Source: Diplonema japonicum
Lineage: Eukaryota; Euglenozoa; Diplonemea; Diplonemida; Diplonemidae
Direction: 5' to 3'
Length of the DNA stretch: 64,000 nucleotides
Assembly (NCBI GenBank): GCA_964019335.1
Contig: OZ025705.1
Coordinates: 372,001-436,000 of the forward strand
Position numbers and translations under genes: made by a program. Below are positions 29,040 to 38,274 of the stretch, one piece after another; within the stretch, counting starts at the first letter, position 1; every line of letters begins with the position of its first letter. The notes beneath the pieces were generated by a model. It made no database searches and was not told the DNA's origin. It saw only the letters and a program-made list of their open reading frames with translations.

Positions 29040-29681
29040 AGGGTGGGAGTGAAAATAAGATTTTACTTTATGTCACTCCCAGCTTTATTTTCACTCCCAA
29101 TTACCTTGAAATTAGGCCCAGGAGTGAAATAATGTTCGAGCGTGAAATAATGTAACATTATTTCACTCCTGGGCCTAATTTCACCTATTCCACCTAGGTT
29201 TAGGGCAAGTAACAGCAAGATCAACGCCATCACCCAACGAAACTTCGGTAAAAAAATGCAGAGCTTTCCCGGGGTTGCACTTCTTTTGAAGAAGGCAATG
29301 AGGCGAAAAAAAGCTTCGGTGTTAAGTCAGGAACAAATGAAAGAGTATCTGGCAGTGAAATTCAGCGACCCCTACAACGTGTGTCAGGCATATGCAGCTT
29401 GCATGTTTGCAAGCGGGATGAGGACAAATAGTCGCACAAACTGAAATTTAGCGACGTGTAACCCAAATCCCAACCCTGTAACCTCGCACCCTTTCAAACC
29501 CGGCTCTTGTTAAATAAAACAACGTATTAGTGAAAATAAGAGCATTATTCCACTTGTGGTGGCAGGTTTAACTCGTAGCTTTTTACTTCACTCGCTTCGC
29601 TCGTGAACTAAGATCCCTACTCGTTAAACCCCCTGCCACCACGCGTGAAATAATGCTATCTTATTTTCACTTAATAAATAG
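29040..29681. mobile_element. Foldback (MITE-like) element remnant with recombinase-like fragment
   Basis: Three nested or adjacent inverted repeats: 14-nt arms at 29045-29058 and 29085-29098; perfect 28-nt arms at 29109-29136 and 29154-29181 with a 17-nt loop; and longer imperfect arms at about 29529-29572 and 29618-29671. They share the motif GTGAAATAATG or GTGAAAATAAG. The patch between them (plus strand, 29206-29444) has normal complexity and encodes a short peptide described separately. This is the structure of a foldback or MITE-type element. Confidence 0.65.
29256..29444 (+). pseudogene. Short plus-strand fragment resembling a tyrosine recombinase core
   Basis: A 62-codon plus-strand frame, the only normal-complexity frame on the plus strand of this window, located inside the foldback element. 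It reads L-L-L-K-K-A-M-R-R-K-K-A-S-V-L-S, then Q-E-Q-M-K-E-Y-L, and ends A-C-M-F-A-S-G-M-R-T. The helix-then-(S/T)G-x-R pattern resembles the region around the first catalytic Arg of Crypton-type tyrosine recombinases. No other catalytic residues follow, so it would be a fragment. The match is weak. Confidence 0.3.
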
Positions 29682-30455
29682 CTATTTTTTTTTCTGGTTG
29701 CCTAACAAGTGAACTTTTTTCTATTGGCACATTTTGTTACTCGAAAATAAATAAAGCGATGGGGAGGGGTAAGTAAAGTATGTTTGGGTGCGAAAGAAAA
29801 AAAAAAGGGGGGGAGGTAAAAAACAGGAAGGAAACAGAATACGGAAAAGAGGAGAAAAAAAAAAACTGTAATAGTTCTGCCAATGCTATAAATTTCCAGC
29901 TAATAATACGTTCCTTTTCCCTCCTATCGGCAAATAGCAAAGACATCAATCATTTTATTTTATTTTTTTTTGTTTCAAACTTGCTCAAAAACGAATATGG
30001 CCAGTTTACCCGCTATTGTAACAGACTAGTACCCCCGAGAAATCTGAGCTGGAAAAACAATCCTTTTTTTTGGGGGAGAGCTATCACACTTTTCCCCCCC
30101 CTTTCCCTCTTTTTTTTTTTTTTTTTTAAAGTCTGTGACAAGTAACGGGAGCAACAACCGCATCTCATTCAAAAAGAAAAAAAATTAAAAAAAAAAAAAT
30201 GAGAGCACGTATTTCTTTCTTTTTTTTTTTCTTTTTTTTTTCCCCCAAAAACAAATTTTCTTACAACTTGTATTGTGAACAAAAAAAAACCTGTGATGGG
30301 GTGGGGGGGGGTTTTTTTTTCCTCCTTCTTTTTTTTTTTTTTTTCCTCCAATATCTTCTTCTCTATTTTTATTCGGGAAGTTTTCAACCGCAGTGCAAGA
30401 CAACAACACCCTTCTCTCTCCTTTTTTTCAAAACTTTCTTTTTTTTTTTTTTTTT
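29682..30455. other. Intergenic A/T-rich DNA
   Basis: Homopolymer-rich with a unique patch at 29860-30060. No convincing coding frame or RNA gene was recognised. Confidence 0.5.
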
Positions 30456-32340
30456 TTAGAAAGCCTTGTTCCGATGGTGCAGAACCGCCACAGTTTCTTG
30501 TCTGTCATAATAACGATTCACGTACACAGGGTTGTTCTCCGGGTAGTCCCTGAGCCTTTTGAAAAGGAACTCTTCTAAGGTGACCCAGCCTCCCCCTACA
30601 CGGATCATAACTGCATCTCGGACACACCGGACGTAGAAAACGATTCTCTTTGGGTATTCGATAACGTACATCCCGTTTTTAACCTTGTGAAGTTTCACTG
30701 CCAAGGGGCGGGAAGGGAGGCTGTTCACAATCCGGCCGACGTGGCGATCCAGTGGGTCTCTTCTGTCGGATACGTACTGGTTTCCTTTGTATTGGAATAC
30801 TGGGTTGTCTTCCTCCAAGCATTCAGCACGGATACGCGCCTGTCGTTCCGCCAATCTCCTTCGTTCTTCTTCTTCTTCGGCAGCATTCCTTCTTCGGTGC
30901 ATCTCCATTCTCCTTGCCTCTTCCTCCCTCAGTCGTTGTTCTTCCGCGTATCTTCGTTCCCTTTTCAACCTCTCCATTTCTTCGTGTTTCCGTCTTCTTT
31001 CTCTTTCGTACGCTTCTTCTCTTGCTTTTCTGTCGGCCTCGCGCTGTCTTGCCTCTGCCTCTTCTTGCCGGAGCTGTCGTTGCCGTTCCTCCTCTGCTTT
31101 TCGAATAGCTTCCTCGTCGACTTGTTTGGTTTTGATCTGCGTTTTCAGCATTTCTTCGACCTCCTTGTGGGAGATCTCCACCTCGTCCTCCTGGTCTATT
31201 TCTAACTCGAGTTTTACAATTTGCGGTGCGAACGTGCTGAAGATCTGATGCGCCCGCTTGGCGATGTATATGAAGAACGTCATAACCTTTTTTTTGTTTT
31301 TTAAAAAAAAAAATTTTTTTTTTATTCTGTGCCACACCTGACGCTTGTCCCTACCATCTTCGACCAAGTCTTGTGGGTCGAATAGCTGTTCCTTTGGTAT
31401 GCCAAACTCCGTTTCTGCCAGTTCGATAAACCTCTTTACATTGTCCAGCTTCTGCCATATGTTCACAGGCCGCGACGCGAAGCTGTATTTATTTATTTTA
31501 TTCGGTTTTTTTTTTTCTCTTCGCATACTTCACTTTCAAAGCTGGGTTCAGCAGGTTCAATAACCTGCACAAGAGCACACCGTCTGCCAGTTTGCTGAAG
31601 AGGTTCGCCTCGGTGACAGGGGGGTTCAGGTTCATGGTTTGCGACAGCCATTCCGCGAACTCTTTGCGGAGAATTTCCTCTCCTTCGTCTTTGTTCTTAA
31701 CACCCTGAAGTTGGTCCTTAAGGTCAGCATGACGCGAGGCTGAGGAAGGCGGGGCGTTCTCAGGAGCTTCGAGTCCTATCTCAATGAAGACAGAGGACTT
31801 TTTCAAGTTGTATTTTTTGCAGAGCGTGGAAAAGATTTCTTCGTCGGTGGAGTCGTCGGCAAGCTTAAGGATGTTCTCGATGTCCCCAAGCTTTGTGGGG
31901 TTGTGCCGTTTGTAAAAAGTTTCGAGTTTTTTCCGCCTTGCCTCCTCGTGGTCCATTACGTTAACCGGGTCTACGTGTTGTTGTTGTTGTTGTGATTGTA
32001 CAGGTGTTGTAGATGAAGGGGAGGCTTCCCTTGTAGATGACCGGACACTGTCCATACCCATGCCTGCAGATCCAGCACCTCTTCCTTCCTTCCGAATGGT
32101 GTCGCCTCTGCTTAGCTCCACAGAGGCCCCGTTCACTGTCCCTTTGCCGATCACGGGTGCTTTCCACTCTAGTGGGTCGTACAGCACGCCGTATTTCTTG
32201 CACAATTGATCGAAAAGCTGGTGCTCCGTCATCTCGGTCTCAACCAGGAGCTTCATCACCTTGTCGATGTCGCCCTCTTTCTCAGGGTTGTGCTTTTGAT
32301 AGAACCTCTTTAATTTCTCGCGAACATCGTGTTCATCCAT
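30456..32340 (-). CDS. GAS2-like cytoskeletal linker: duplicated N-terminal repeat, CH domain, coiled coil, GAR domain
   Basis: Three exons: 31529-32340, 31338-31482 and 30456-31286, with introns of 46 nt (GTATGC donor) and 51 nt (GTGTGG donor). The joined product is 595 residues. The N-terminus has two ~45-residue repeats (F-Y-Q-K-H-N-P-E-K and F-Y-K-R-H-N-P-T-K, each ending L-C-K-K-Y), a motif known in kinetoplastid proteins. A calponin-homology domain spans the exon joins (F-A-E-W-L-S-Q...L-A-D-G-V-L-L-C-R-L-L, then L-F-D-P-Q-D-L-V-E). A long Arg/Glu coiled coil follows. The C-terminal domain has V-M-I-R-V-G-G-G-W-V-T-L-E-E-F-L, the hallmark of the GAR (GAS2) microtubule-binding domain. 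Probable role: linking actin or microtubules. Confidence 0.85.
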
Positions 32341-32986
32341 TTTTTTTTTTTTTTTTTTTTTTGCTTTTTTGTTTTGTTTTTTGTTTTGAACAGATCAAAG
32401 AAAAAGGGGGGAAACCATAATGGGACCGGGGAAAAAAAAATTTTTTTTTTCCCATTCTTCCAGATACATTTTTCTTTTTTTGTGGGGATTCTTTTTTCTT
32501 CTTCTTTTTTTTTCATTCATCTTTTGTTTGTTGAAAAGAGCAGGAAGGGGGGAGGGGGGGAAACAAAAAATTGGGCCACATTAGTGCCTCGATACGTGCA
32601 GAACTCTTCCTCAGAAAAAAAAAAGAAGAAAAAAAAAAGGGGAAGGGAATAAAAAGAAAAAAAAAAGAAAACTCTTTTTTTTCTTCTTCTTCTTCTTTTC
32701 CCTTTTGAACTACCTTTCCCCCTGGGGAATAGTGACATTGGAGCACTGTTTTCCCTTCTTTCCCTCCACCCCCCTTTTTTTTTTTCCTCCTTTTTTTTTT
32801 TTTCTGTGAGAGCTATTCAAATCATTTGAACGACGTATGGGGAGAAAAAAGGGGAGGGGAAGAAAGTATACAAAAGGGGGAGGGGAGATATGGAGGAAGA
32901 TAAAAATTTTGATCGTGGTCCTGGTGATTATTGAATTAATATAAAGTGATCCCCCCCCCAAAAAAAACCCTTTTTTTTTTATCCAT
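32341..32986. other. Intergenic homopolymer-rich DNA
   Basis: T, A and G tracts; a patch at 32820-32950 of moderate complexity. Nothing coding was recognised. Confidence 0.55.
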
Positions 32987-33877
32987 TCACGCGGTGATAG
33001 ATGTCATATCCCTATCAAGGTCAGTGATCAACGAGGAAGCAAGTTTGGTAGAAGCAAGCAATGTGATTGAGAGGATGGACACGCCCACAGTACCGATAGA
33101 AAGACGGAGGGAAGCACGGTGTAATAAACGAGTTTCAGCAGAAAGTTTGCGTAGAGACGACCCGAGAAAGGTGAAGAGAAACACAGTGATAATCTGCCCA
33201 GCCCACGATCCAAGGGCGTAATCATGCGCTCGAAGAGAAGTAGCACCAAGGCCGTATGACACTGCACCTGAGGGGAAGTAAGGACAGAGACGGATCAAAA
33301 AAGTAATAAGCGCACCGTTTTTTTGTAGAGACTCACTGTCGCCTGCGAAGTCAACCAGGGCAGCTGCCTCTGTAGCAAAGTCTTTGAAATACCTCTTTGC
33401 CAGACAGAAATTTATCAAACTTCCTACAAACATTGCCGAAGCAATGACCAACACACCCCATCTCACCCCAAGAACCGCACCCGCTGTAACGTTAAATGGT
33501 AGAGTCGGGACACACATTACCATGGCCACTACAGTCGCACCCCATAACAGCCCTGCTCCGACCTCTTTTGAAAGATTGTGTTCTACTTGGTCTACCACCC
33601 ACTTTGATCCGACTTTAATCCCTTTCCCCGCCCACGCCACGCCTTTCCACGCACCGCCTTTTATTTTCTGGTAGGTTATCTCAGCTTTTGAGATTTCAAC
33701 TTCTTTCTTTGGTGGGACCACCATCCATTTCATGACTCTGAACACCTTGCTTTTCTGCACTTTTTGAAACATTCCCGACCGTGGGGGTGGTAGAGGCGGT
33801 GTTGTGTGGTGGAGCATTCTGCGTCCGCTTTCCACCCCCCTGTTCACCATGCTTAGCCTCAGCATTGCCATAGGCAC
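32987..33877 (-). CDS. TVP38/TMEM64-family (VTT/SNARE-associated) membrane protein
   Basis: A 296-residue polytopic membrane protein. The VTT core is clear: F-N-V-T-A-G-A-V-L-G, G-S-L-I-N-F-C-L-A-K-R-Y-F, F-L-I-R-L-C-P-Y-F-P, S-Y-G-L-G-A-T-S and L-G-S-W-A-G-Q-I. About six membrane segments lie between residues 125 and 290. The family acts in Golgi/ER membrane trafficking and has been linked to lipid scrambling. The N-terminal ~60 residues are basic and may include a targeting segment; alternative starts at residues 3 and 9 are possible. No intron. Confidence 0.85.
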   Translation of the reverse strand: MPMAMLRLSMVNRGVESGRRMLHHTTPPLPPPRSGMFQKVQKSKVFRVMKWMVVPPKKEVEISKAEITYQKIKGGAWKGVAWAGKGIKVGSKWVVDQVEHNLSKEVGAGLLWGATVVAMVMCVPTLPFNVTAGAVLGVRWGVLVIASAMFVGSLINFCLAKRYFKDFATEAAALVDFAGDSESLQKNGALITFLIRLCPYFPSGAVSYGLGATSLRAHDYALGSWAGQIITVFLFTFLGSSLRKLSAETRLLHRASLRLSIGTVGVSILSITLLASTKLASSLITDLDRDMTSITA

Positions 33878-34127
33878 GGGGTGTTAGGGTCGATGGCACC
33901 CCCCCCCCCCCCCTTTCCTGTGATAAAGGAAAACCCTTTTTTTTCCGGGGTGGGGGGAAGGATAGCAGATGAAGAAAGAAGGGAGGGAGAAAAGAGAAGA
34001 AAATACTATCCCCCCCCCAACAATTTCCGGCTTTTTACGTATTGTTAGTAAAAGAAAGGAGGGTGGGGAGGGGGGTTGCACGCCTGTTGCACGACCGCCG
34101 GTGGTGTAAGAAAAAAGCTTATCCTTG

Positions 34128-35100
34128 TTAAAGGAGAAGCGAGTTTCTATCCACAACGAGCTTCAGTTCCTCCTCCGCGAGCCTCACCAACAAAGGCTTT
34201 TCTCTCTCGATCCCAAGAGCCTCTTTACTGTTACCCAACAGGTACAACTTCCCTGCTGAATTGTACGTCCCAAGGCCTCTGCCCAAGCTCATACATCCAC
34301 TCCTGGTTTGTTGCAGCTATACTCTCGTCCTCAGTTTCAAGTACCTCGTAAGCTACTTCGTTTACATGCTTTACGTTCACTTTTGTTATAATGACCTTCA
34401 TGGTGAAGGCGAAGGACACCTCACTGTACACAGTACTGCAACACACCACCTTGTGTCCCCCAGACCTCCCCAGGTCCTGCAGAACAGAGGCCGTGATGGA
34501 CGGGGTACCGATCATCCCCACAGACATGATCTCACTGCACCCAAGAGACCCACTGAAGGCCGTCCCACTTGACACACTTGTCACCACCTCAATCCCTTCT
34601 GCAAAGGCCCTGTCACGCAGATCAACAGCAGCCTGCACAGCATTCTTCGCGTGGCTTGCACATCTCTTCGTGGTGTTGAACGAGGCGTGCACGTGGTCCC
34701 CACAACAGCCCCCACAACACCTGACAAGAGTAAGTACTCCCCAGACAGGCACTCCATGAAGAGCTTATACTTCTTGGTAGGCTGCGGGGTCGGAGGCTGC
34801 CTCCCCAATCGACCCGAGCATGTTCGTCACAGTGAACGAGCACCGCTTCCTCTCAAGCACCTTGACATGTACGGCATGGACTGTAGCAGACAGGCTTGAG
34901 ACCGTGTTCGAGGTACTAGCCATTGAGTCTGTCTTGTATAGCTCTTGGCTTTGTTTGTCGTCGCCATCCTCACTGCCATTGTCACTGTCACGAAAAAGAA
35001 CAGACTGTGGAAGGTAAGGACGGTAGATGTGGAGATTTGCGAGGATGGCAAAGAAGGCGTGGTGGAGGGGCGGGGGGAGGGATGCGGTCTATGAGAAGTA
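34128..35100 (-). pseudogene. Degenerate class III nucleotide-cyclase-domain gene
   Basis: Minus-strand translation gives an upstream Y-R-P-Y-L-P-Q-S-V-L motif (about 35020), then a cyclase domain: S-F-T-V-T-N-M-L-G-S, G-D-H-V-H-A-S-F, A-V-D-L-R-D-R-A-F-A-E-G, G-T-A-F-S-G-S-L-G-C and M-I-G-T-P-S-I-T-A-S-V-L. The metal-binding Asp of the first strand (usual F-T-D) is Val here. An in-frame TAA at 34765-34767 interrupts it. Near 34255-34265 a frameshift separates N-Q-E-W-M-Y-E-L from the tail frame that ends at 34128 with a plausible C-terminal helix. Two breaks plus a lost active-site residue point to a pseudogene. An intron does not restore the frame at the TAA. Confidence 0.6.
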
Positions 35101-36031
35101 CAAATAGAGGCCACGATTGGTGTATGTTTCTGGGCTCAACGAGATAGTCGATGTCGAGACCAGAGCAGACCCAGAATGTACATAACGGCTTCTATCAAGT
35201 TGTGTCGCACCTTGCGCTCCACCAACAGCTGCACAAGTAATATTGTACCTATCGCGAGAGAACAAATGCCTCTTGCCTGCTGTGTAGTTCTATCTACCGC
35301 TAATAGTGCCAAACTATGGCCCGCTCGCGATGGAACTTATAACTATCAATTTCTTTGTGAACACGGTGGTCGGATTATCATCAGGAAGCACCAATGTGAA
35401 GAGCATAAATTACATCCCCCCCCCCCCTTCCTTTTTTTGTAATGTATACGAAATCGGAGAAAGTTTAATAGAATATAAGAAGTTACCGACATCCTCAAGA
35501 GGAGCTCCTCCCACGGACCAAGAATTAAGCTGAGTACTTTAAGCCGAAGCTATAACAATCGAGACCATGAGAAGCTGTTCTTTCTTCAAATATATCATTC
35601 GGGAAGTTCTTCTTTTCTCTTTTGTGAACATATTTTATTGTCAGGCGGAGGGCACGGGCACGCATCAAGGGCTTCAAGGAATTTACAACAATTGGAAAGG
35701 TTTCTAACGTGGGCGCAAGGTCAAAGAAGAGTGCGCATTGAAACTAGAAATGCCCCCTCTCCCCTGGCCTATAGCTTAGCCGGGCCTCCTCAAAAAACTC
35801 ACCGAAGGTTGTGTCTCATTATCGTCCCACCCTCTGTCCCCCCCCCCCCCCACACCCCCCTCTTCTTCTTTTTAGACACTTCTTACCTTTTTTTCTCCCC
35901 CCCCCCGGTTTCTTTTTTTTCAGAAAAAAAAGAGAAAAAAAAAAGAAAGAAGCACACACTGTAAAAAAGAAACAAAACAAAACAAAAAAAGAGGAAAAAA
36001 AAAACAAAAGCAAGATTCAACATAGACATAT
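35101..36031. other. Unique intergenic DNA upstream of cyclase remnant
   Basis: Bases 35100-35810 are of normal complexity, unlike most intergenic DNA here, but every minus-strand frame has stops. It may be the decayed N-terminal part of the cyclase gene. From 35820 to 36031 it is C-, T- and A-run-rich. Confidence 0.5.
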
Positions 36032-37981
36032 TCATCGGTAGTCCCGTCTCCGTCTGTTGTAATCCCTGTCTCTGTCTCTGTCTCTGTCCCTCTCCCGGTC
36101 TCTGTCTCTGTCCCGGTCTCTGTCTCTGTCCCTCACCCTCTCTCTTTCACGCTCTCTGTCTCTTTCTTTGTCCCGCTCACGTTCCCGTTCTCGCTCGCGT
36201 TCCCTCTCCCTCTCCCGCTCCCTGTCCCTCTCTCTGTCGCGGTCTCTTTCCCTGTCCCTATCCCTGTCCCTATCTCTATCTCTGTCATAGTTCCTCCGTT
36301 CAGACTCACGTGGCAAAGGCGTCCTTCGGTTCGACCGGTAAGAGTCCCGGTCGCCCCGACGGGAGGACGAAGGAGTATTACTTGCTGCCCCACCGTTTGT
36401 AGGAGAGCTAGGACCAACATTTGACGGCCCTGCAGGGTTGGAAGTTGTAGGATTCGTGCTGCTGCCGAGGCTTCGGCTACGCGTCTTTTTGGTTTCCTGG
36501 AGTTTCGAGAGAAGGCGGGCCGCAGCGCGGCACCGTGCGATGGGGTCGTGGCAGCATATTATTACAACGGAGTCGGGTTGAGAGGCAAAGAGGAGCGTGT
36601 TCGTCTCGTCTTCCACAGCACGCATGAGCTCGCCCTTCGAGGCACGCAGGTTTATTAAATCCGCAGAGTACGGGACCTTGATGATGGTGGCGTCATCTGT
36701 GCTCGGGTTGATCTCCTCGGGGTTGGTGCAGTGCCGCCTCTGGTCAAGCAGCCATTTCATGTATCTCCTTGCCCGCCGACGGTCCTCCAGAACCCCCGAG
36801 AACAAGACCCAACGCCCCACTGCTTGTATTATACTGTTCGACGCCCTTGTCAGTGCTCGCATTGTGGACCCCTTCGGTCCTACAGCGTAGCCCAGGTCCT
36901 CTGGGGAGAATTGTATCAAATCCGTGTCCCAGCCTGCTGTGCTTGATATTGTCTGTTCGTATTTCACGGTGTAAAGACCTGGGGTTTGGTGCTCCAAGAT
37001 TGATTTCGCTTTGAGCTCCGCACCGCGGCGTCCCTTCAACTCGCCGAATATCCCCAAAACCCTGTTGATGAAGAAGCATACAACACCGAACTCTTGTTCG
37101 AGTGAAGAGAGTGTGACCCGGCCTGGTCCGGATATCCTTTTGACTTGTTTCTGAGCATGCAGGTCGATCAACGTTACATCTGTTCGACCCGCGGTTTCAA
37201 TGCTGGGCAGGCGTTCCGGGTCGCTCACCGATAAAAGCGAAGCCCAGTTTATATAGTCCGTCGCACGTCGGAGCTCTTCAGGATGGCCGAAGAGGTAGAA
37301 CCCACCGGATATGAAATCGACGACACAGTTGGAAGCCTTTGAGATCTTTCGCCGGCCCTCTGAAGGGTTCGCCACGTACCACGTAACCACCAAACTGTCC
37401 ACATTTAAAATTTGTGTGACGCACTCTTCACGTGAAAGCATCATACGGAGGTCCATTCTCGATGCTGTACCAGGGAACATAGTGTCGGCTTCAGAGACTA
37501 GCCGGAATAGACAGGCAGCCCGCTCTCGAGGGCTACCGTATACCCATACGTGCTGGACGTTCTCGTCGGTTAGGTTGTGGAAGACGAGGGTGTTGAATTC
37601 TTCTTCTAAGAAGACCTTGAGGTGGTTTATGTTGATTTTTGCCTCTATGGGGAGGACGAAGGAAAGTAGGTCGCCGTCGTTGTCTTCCACGTTCTTGATT
37701 TTTATGACGCCCAGCCGCTGCTCGGATAAAAACCGTAGATATTTCAACGCCCGCTCTACCTCCCTTCTTCTACCTACCACCTCGCCCCGACCCGTATCGC
37801 TCACCGTTACCGACGCCCCCGACACCCTCATCAGCCTATCCAACTGTCTCCCTTCAACCCTGTCTTTAAACCACTCTTCTTCCGCGTTCACCCGCACTGT
37901 CTCCACCACCATTTCCGACTCTCTTTCATTATACAAACCCGGTTCTAATTTTACAGTGTCGATTTCAACCTCTTTTTTCAT
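36032..37981 (-). CDS. KH-domain RNA-binding protein with C-terminal Arg/Asp(Glu) repeat tail
   Basis: A 649-residue protein from the ATG at 37981 (M-K-K-E-V-E-I-D-T); the longer frame start was rejected as Lys-rich. Several KH-like units are visible; the clearest, about residues 370-420, has L-G-Y-A-V-G-P-K-G-S-T-M-R-A-L and V-G-R-W-V-L-F-S-G. Related units lie near residues 30-85 and 250-300. The C-terminus, after a Ser/Asn/Pro linker, is ~75 residues of alternating Arg-Asp and Arg-Glu. Such RD/RE tails occur in splicing and mRNA-processing factors. A nuclear RNA-binding role is likely; the precise orthologue is unknown. Confidence 0.72.
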   Translation of the reverse strand: MKKEVEIDTVKLEPGLYNERESEMVVETVRVNAEEEWFKDRVEGRQLDRLMRVSGASVTVSDTGRGEVVGRRREVERALKYLRFLSEQRLGVIKIKNVEDNDGDLLSFVLPIEAKININHLKVFLEEEFNTLVFHNLTDENVQHVWVYGSPRERAACLFRLVSEADTMFPGTASRMDLRMMLSREECVTQILNVDSLVVTWYVANPSEGRRKISKASNCVVDFISGGFYLFGHPEELRRATDYINWASLLSVSDPERLPSIETAGRTDVTLIDLHAQKQVKRISGPGRVTLSSLEQEFGVVCFFINRVLGIFGELKGRRGAELKAKSILEHQTPGLYTVKYEQTISSTAGWDTDLIQFSPEDLGYAVGPKGSTMRALTRASNSIIQAVGRWVLFSGVLEDRRRARRYMKWLLDQRRHCTNPEEINPSTDDATIIKVPYSADLINLRASKGELMRAVEDETNTLLFASQPDSVVIICCHDPIARCRAAARLLSKLQETKKTRSRSLGSSTNPTTSNPAGPSNVGPSSPTNGGAASNTPSSSRRGDRDSYRSNRRTPLPRESERRNYDRDRDRDRDRDRERDRDRERDRERERERERERERERERDKERDRERERERVRDRDRDRDRDRDRERDRDRDRDRDYNRRRRDYR

Positions 37982-38274
37982 TTTTTGGGGGGGGTATTTT
38001 TTTCTTTTTTTTGCAATCCCCAAAAAAGAATCGCCGGGAAAAAAAGGGGGAGGGTTTTTTTTTGGGGGGGGTGCTTCCCTATTTTTTTTTTTGCAAAAGG
38101 TTAGGTTTGAGAGGAAACATACAAACTGAAAAAAAAAAAAAAAATTGTCTGCACAAGAAAAAAAAAAAAAAACAACCCCATCTCCCCTCTCTTTTTGACA
38201 ATGGGTTAAAATGGCGGGGAAAAAGAGAGGGAAAGAAAAAAAAGAGGGGGGAAAAGAGTGGTGTGGTGTGTGAT
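37982..38274. other. Short intergenic spacer, homopolymer-rich
   Basis: A, T and G tracts only. Confidence 0.5.

Noticed and set aside
34765-34767. TAA in the cyclase gene as a sign of a reassigned stop codon
   Set aside because: Other genes here end in normal stops, including TAA, and none needs TAA readthrough; the same gene also has a frameshift, so decay is simpler.
34741-34775. A GTATAA donor in the cyclase gene as an intron removing the TAA
   Set aside because: The nearby AG acceptors do not return to the frame that encodes G-D-H-V-H-A-S-F, and the unspliced distance between motifs is already right for the family.
36059-36290. TCTCTGTC repeats as a noncoding microsatellite
   Set aside because: They are in frame as the Arg-Asp/Arg-Glu tail of the KH protein, with codon variation between units.
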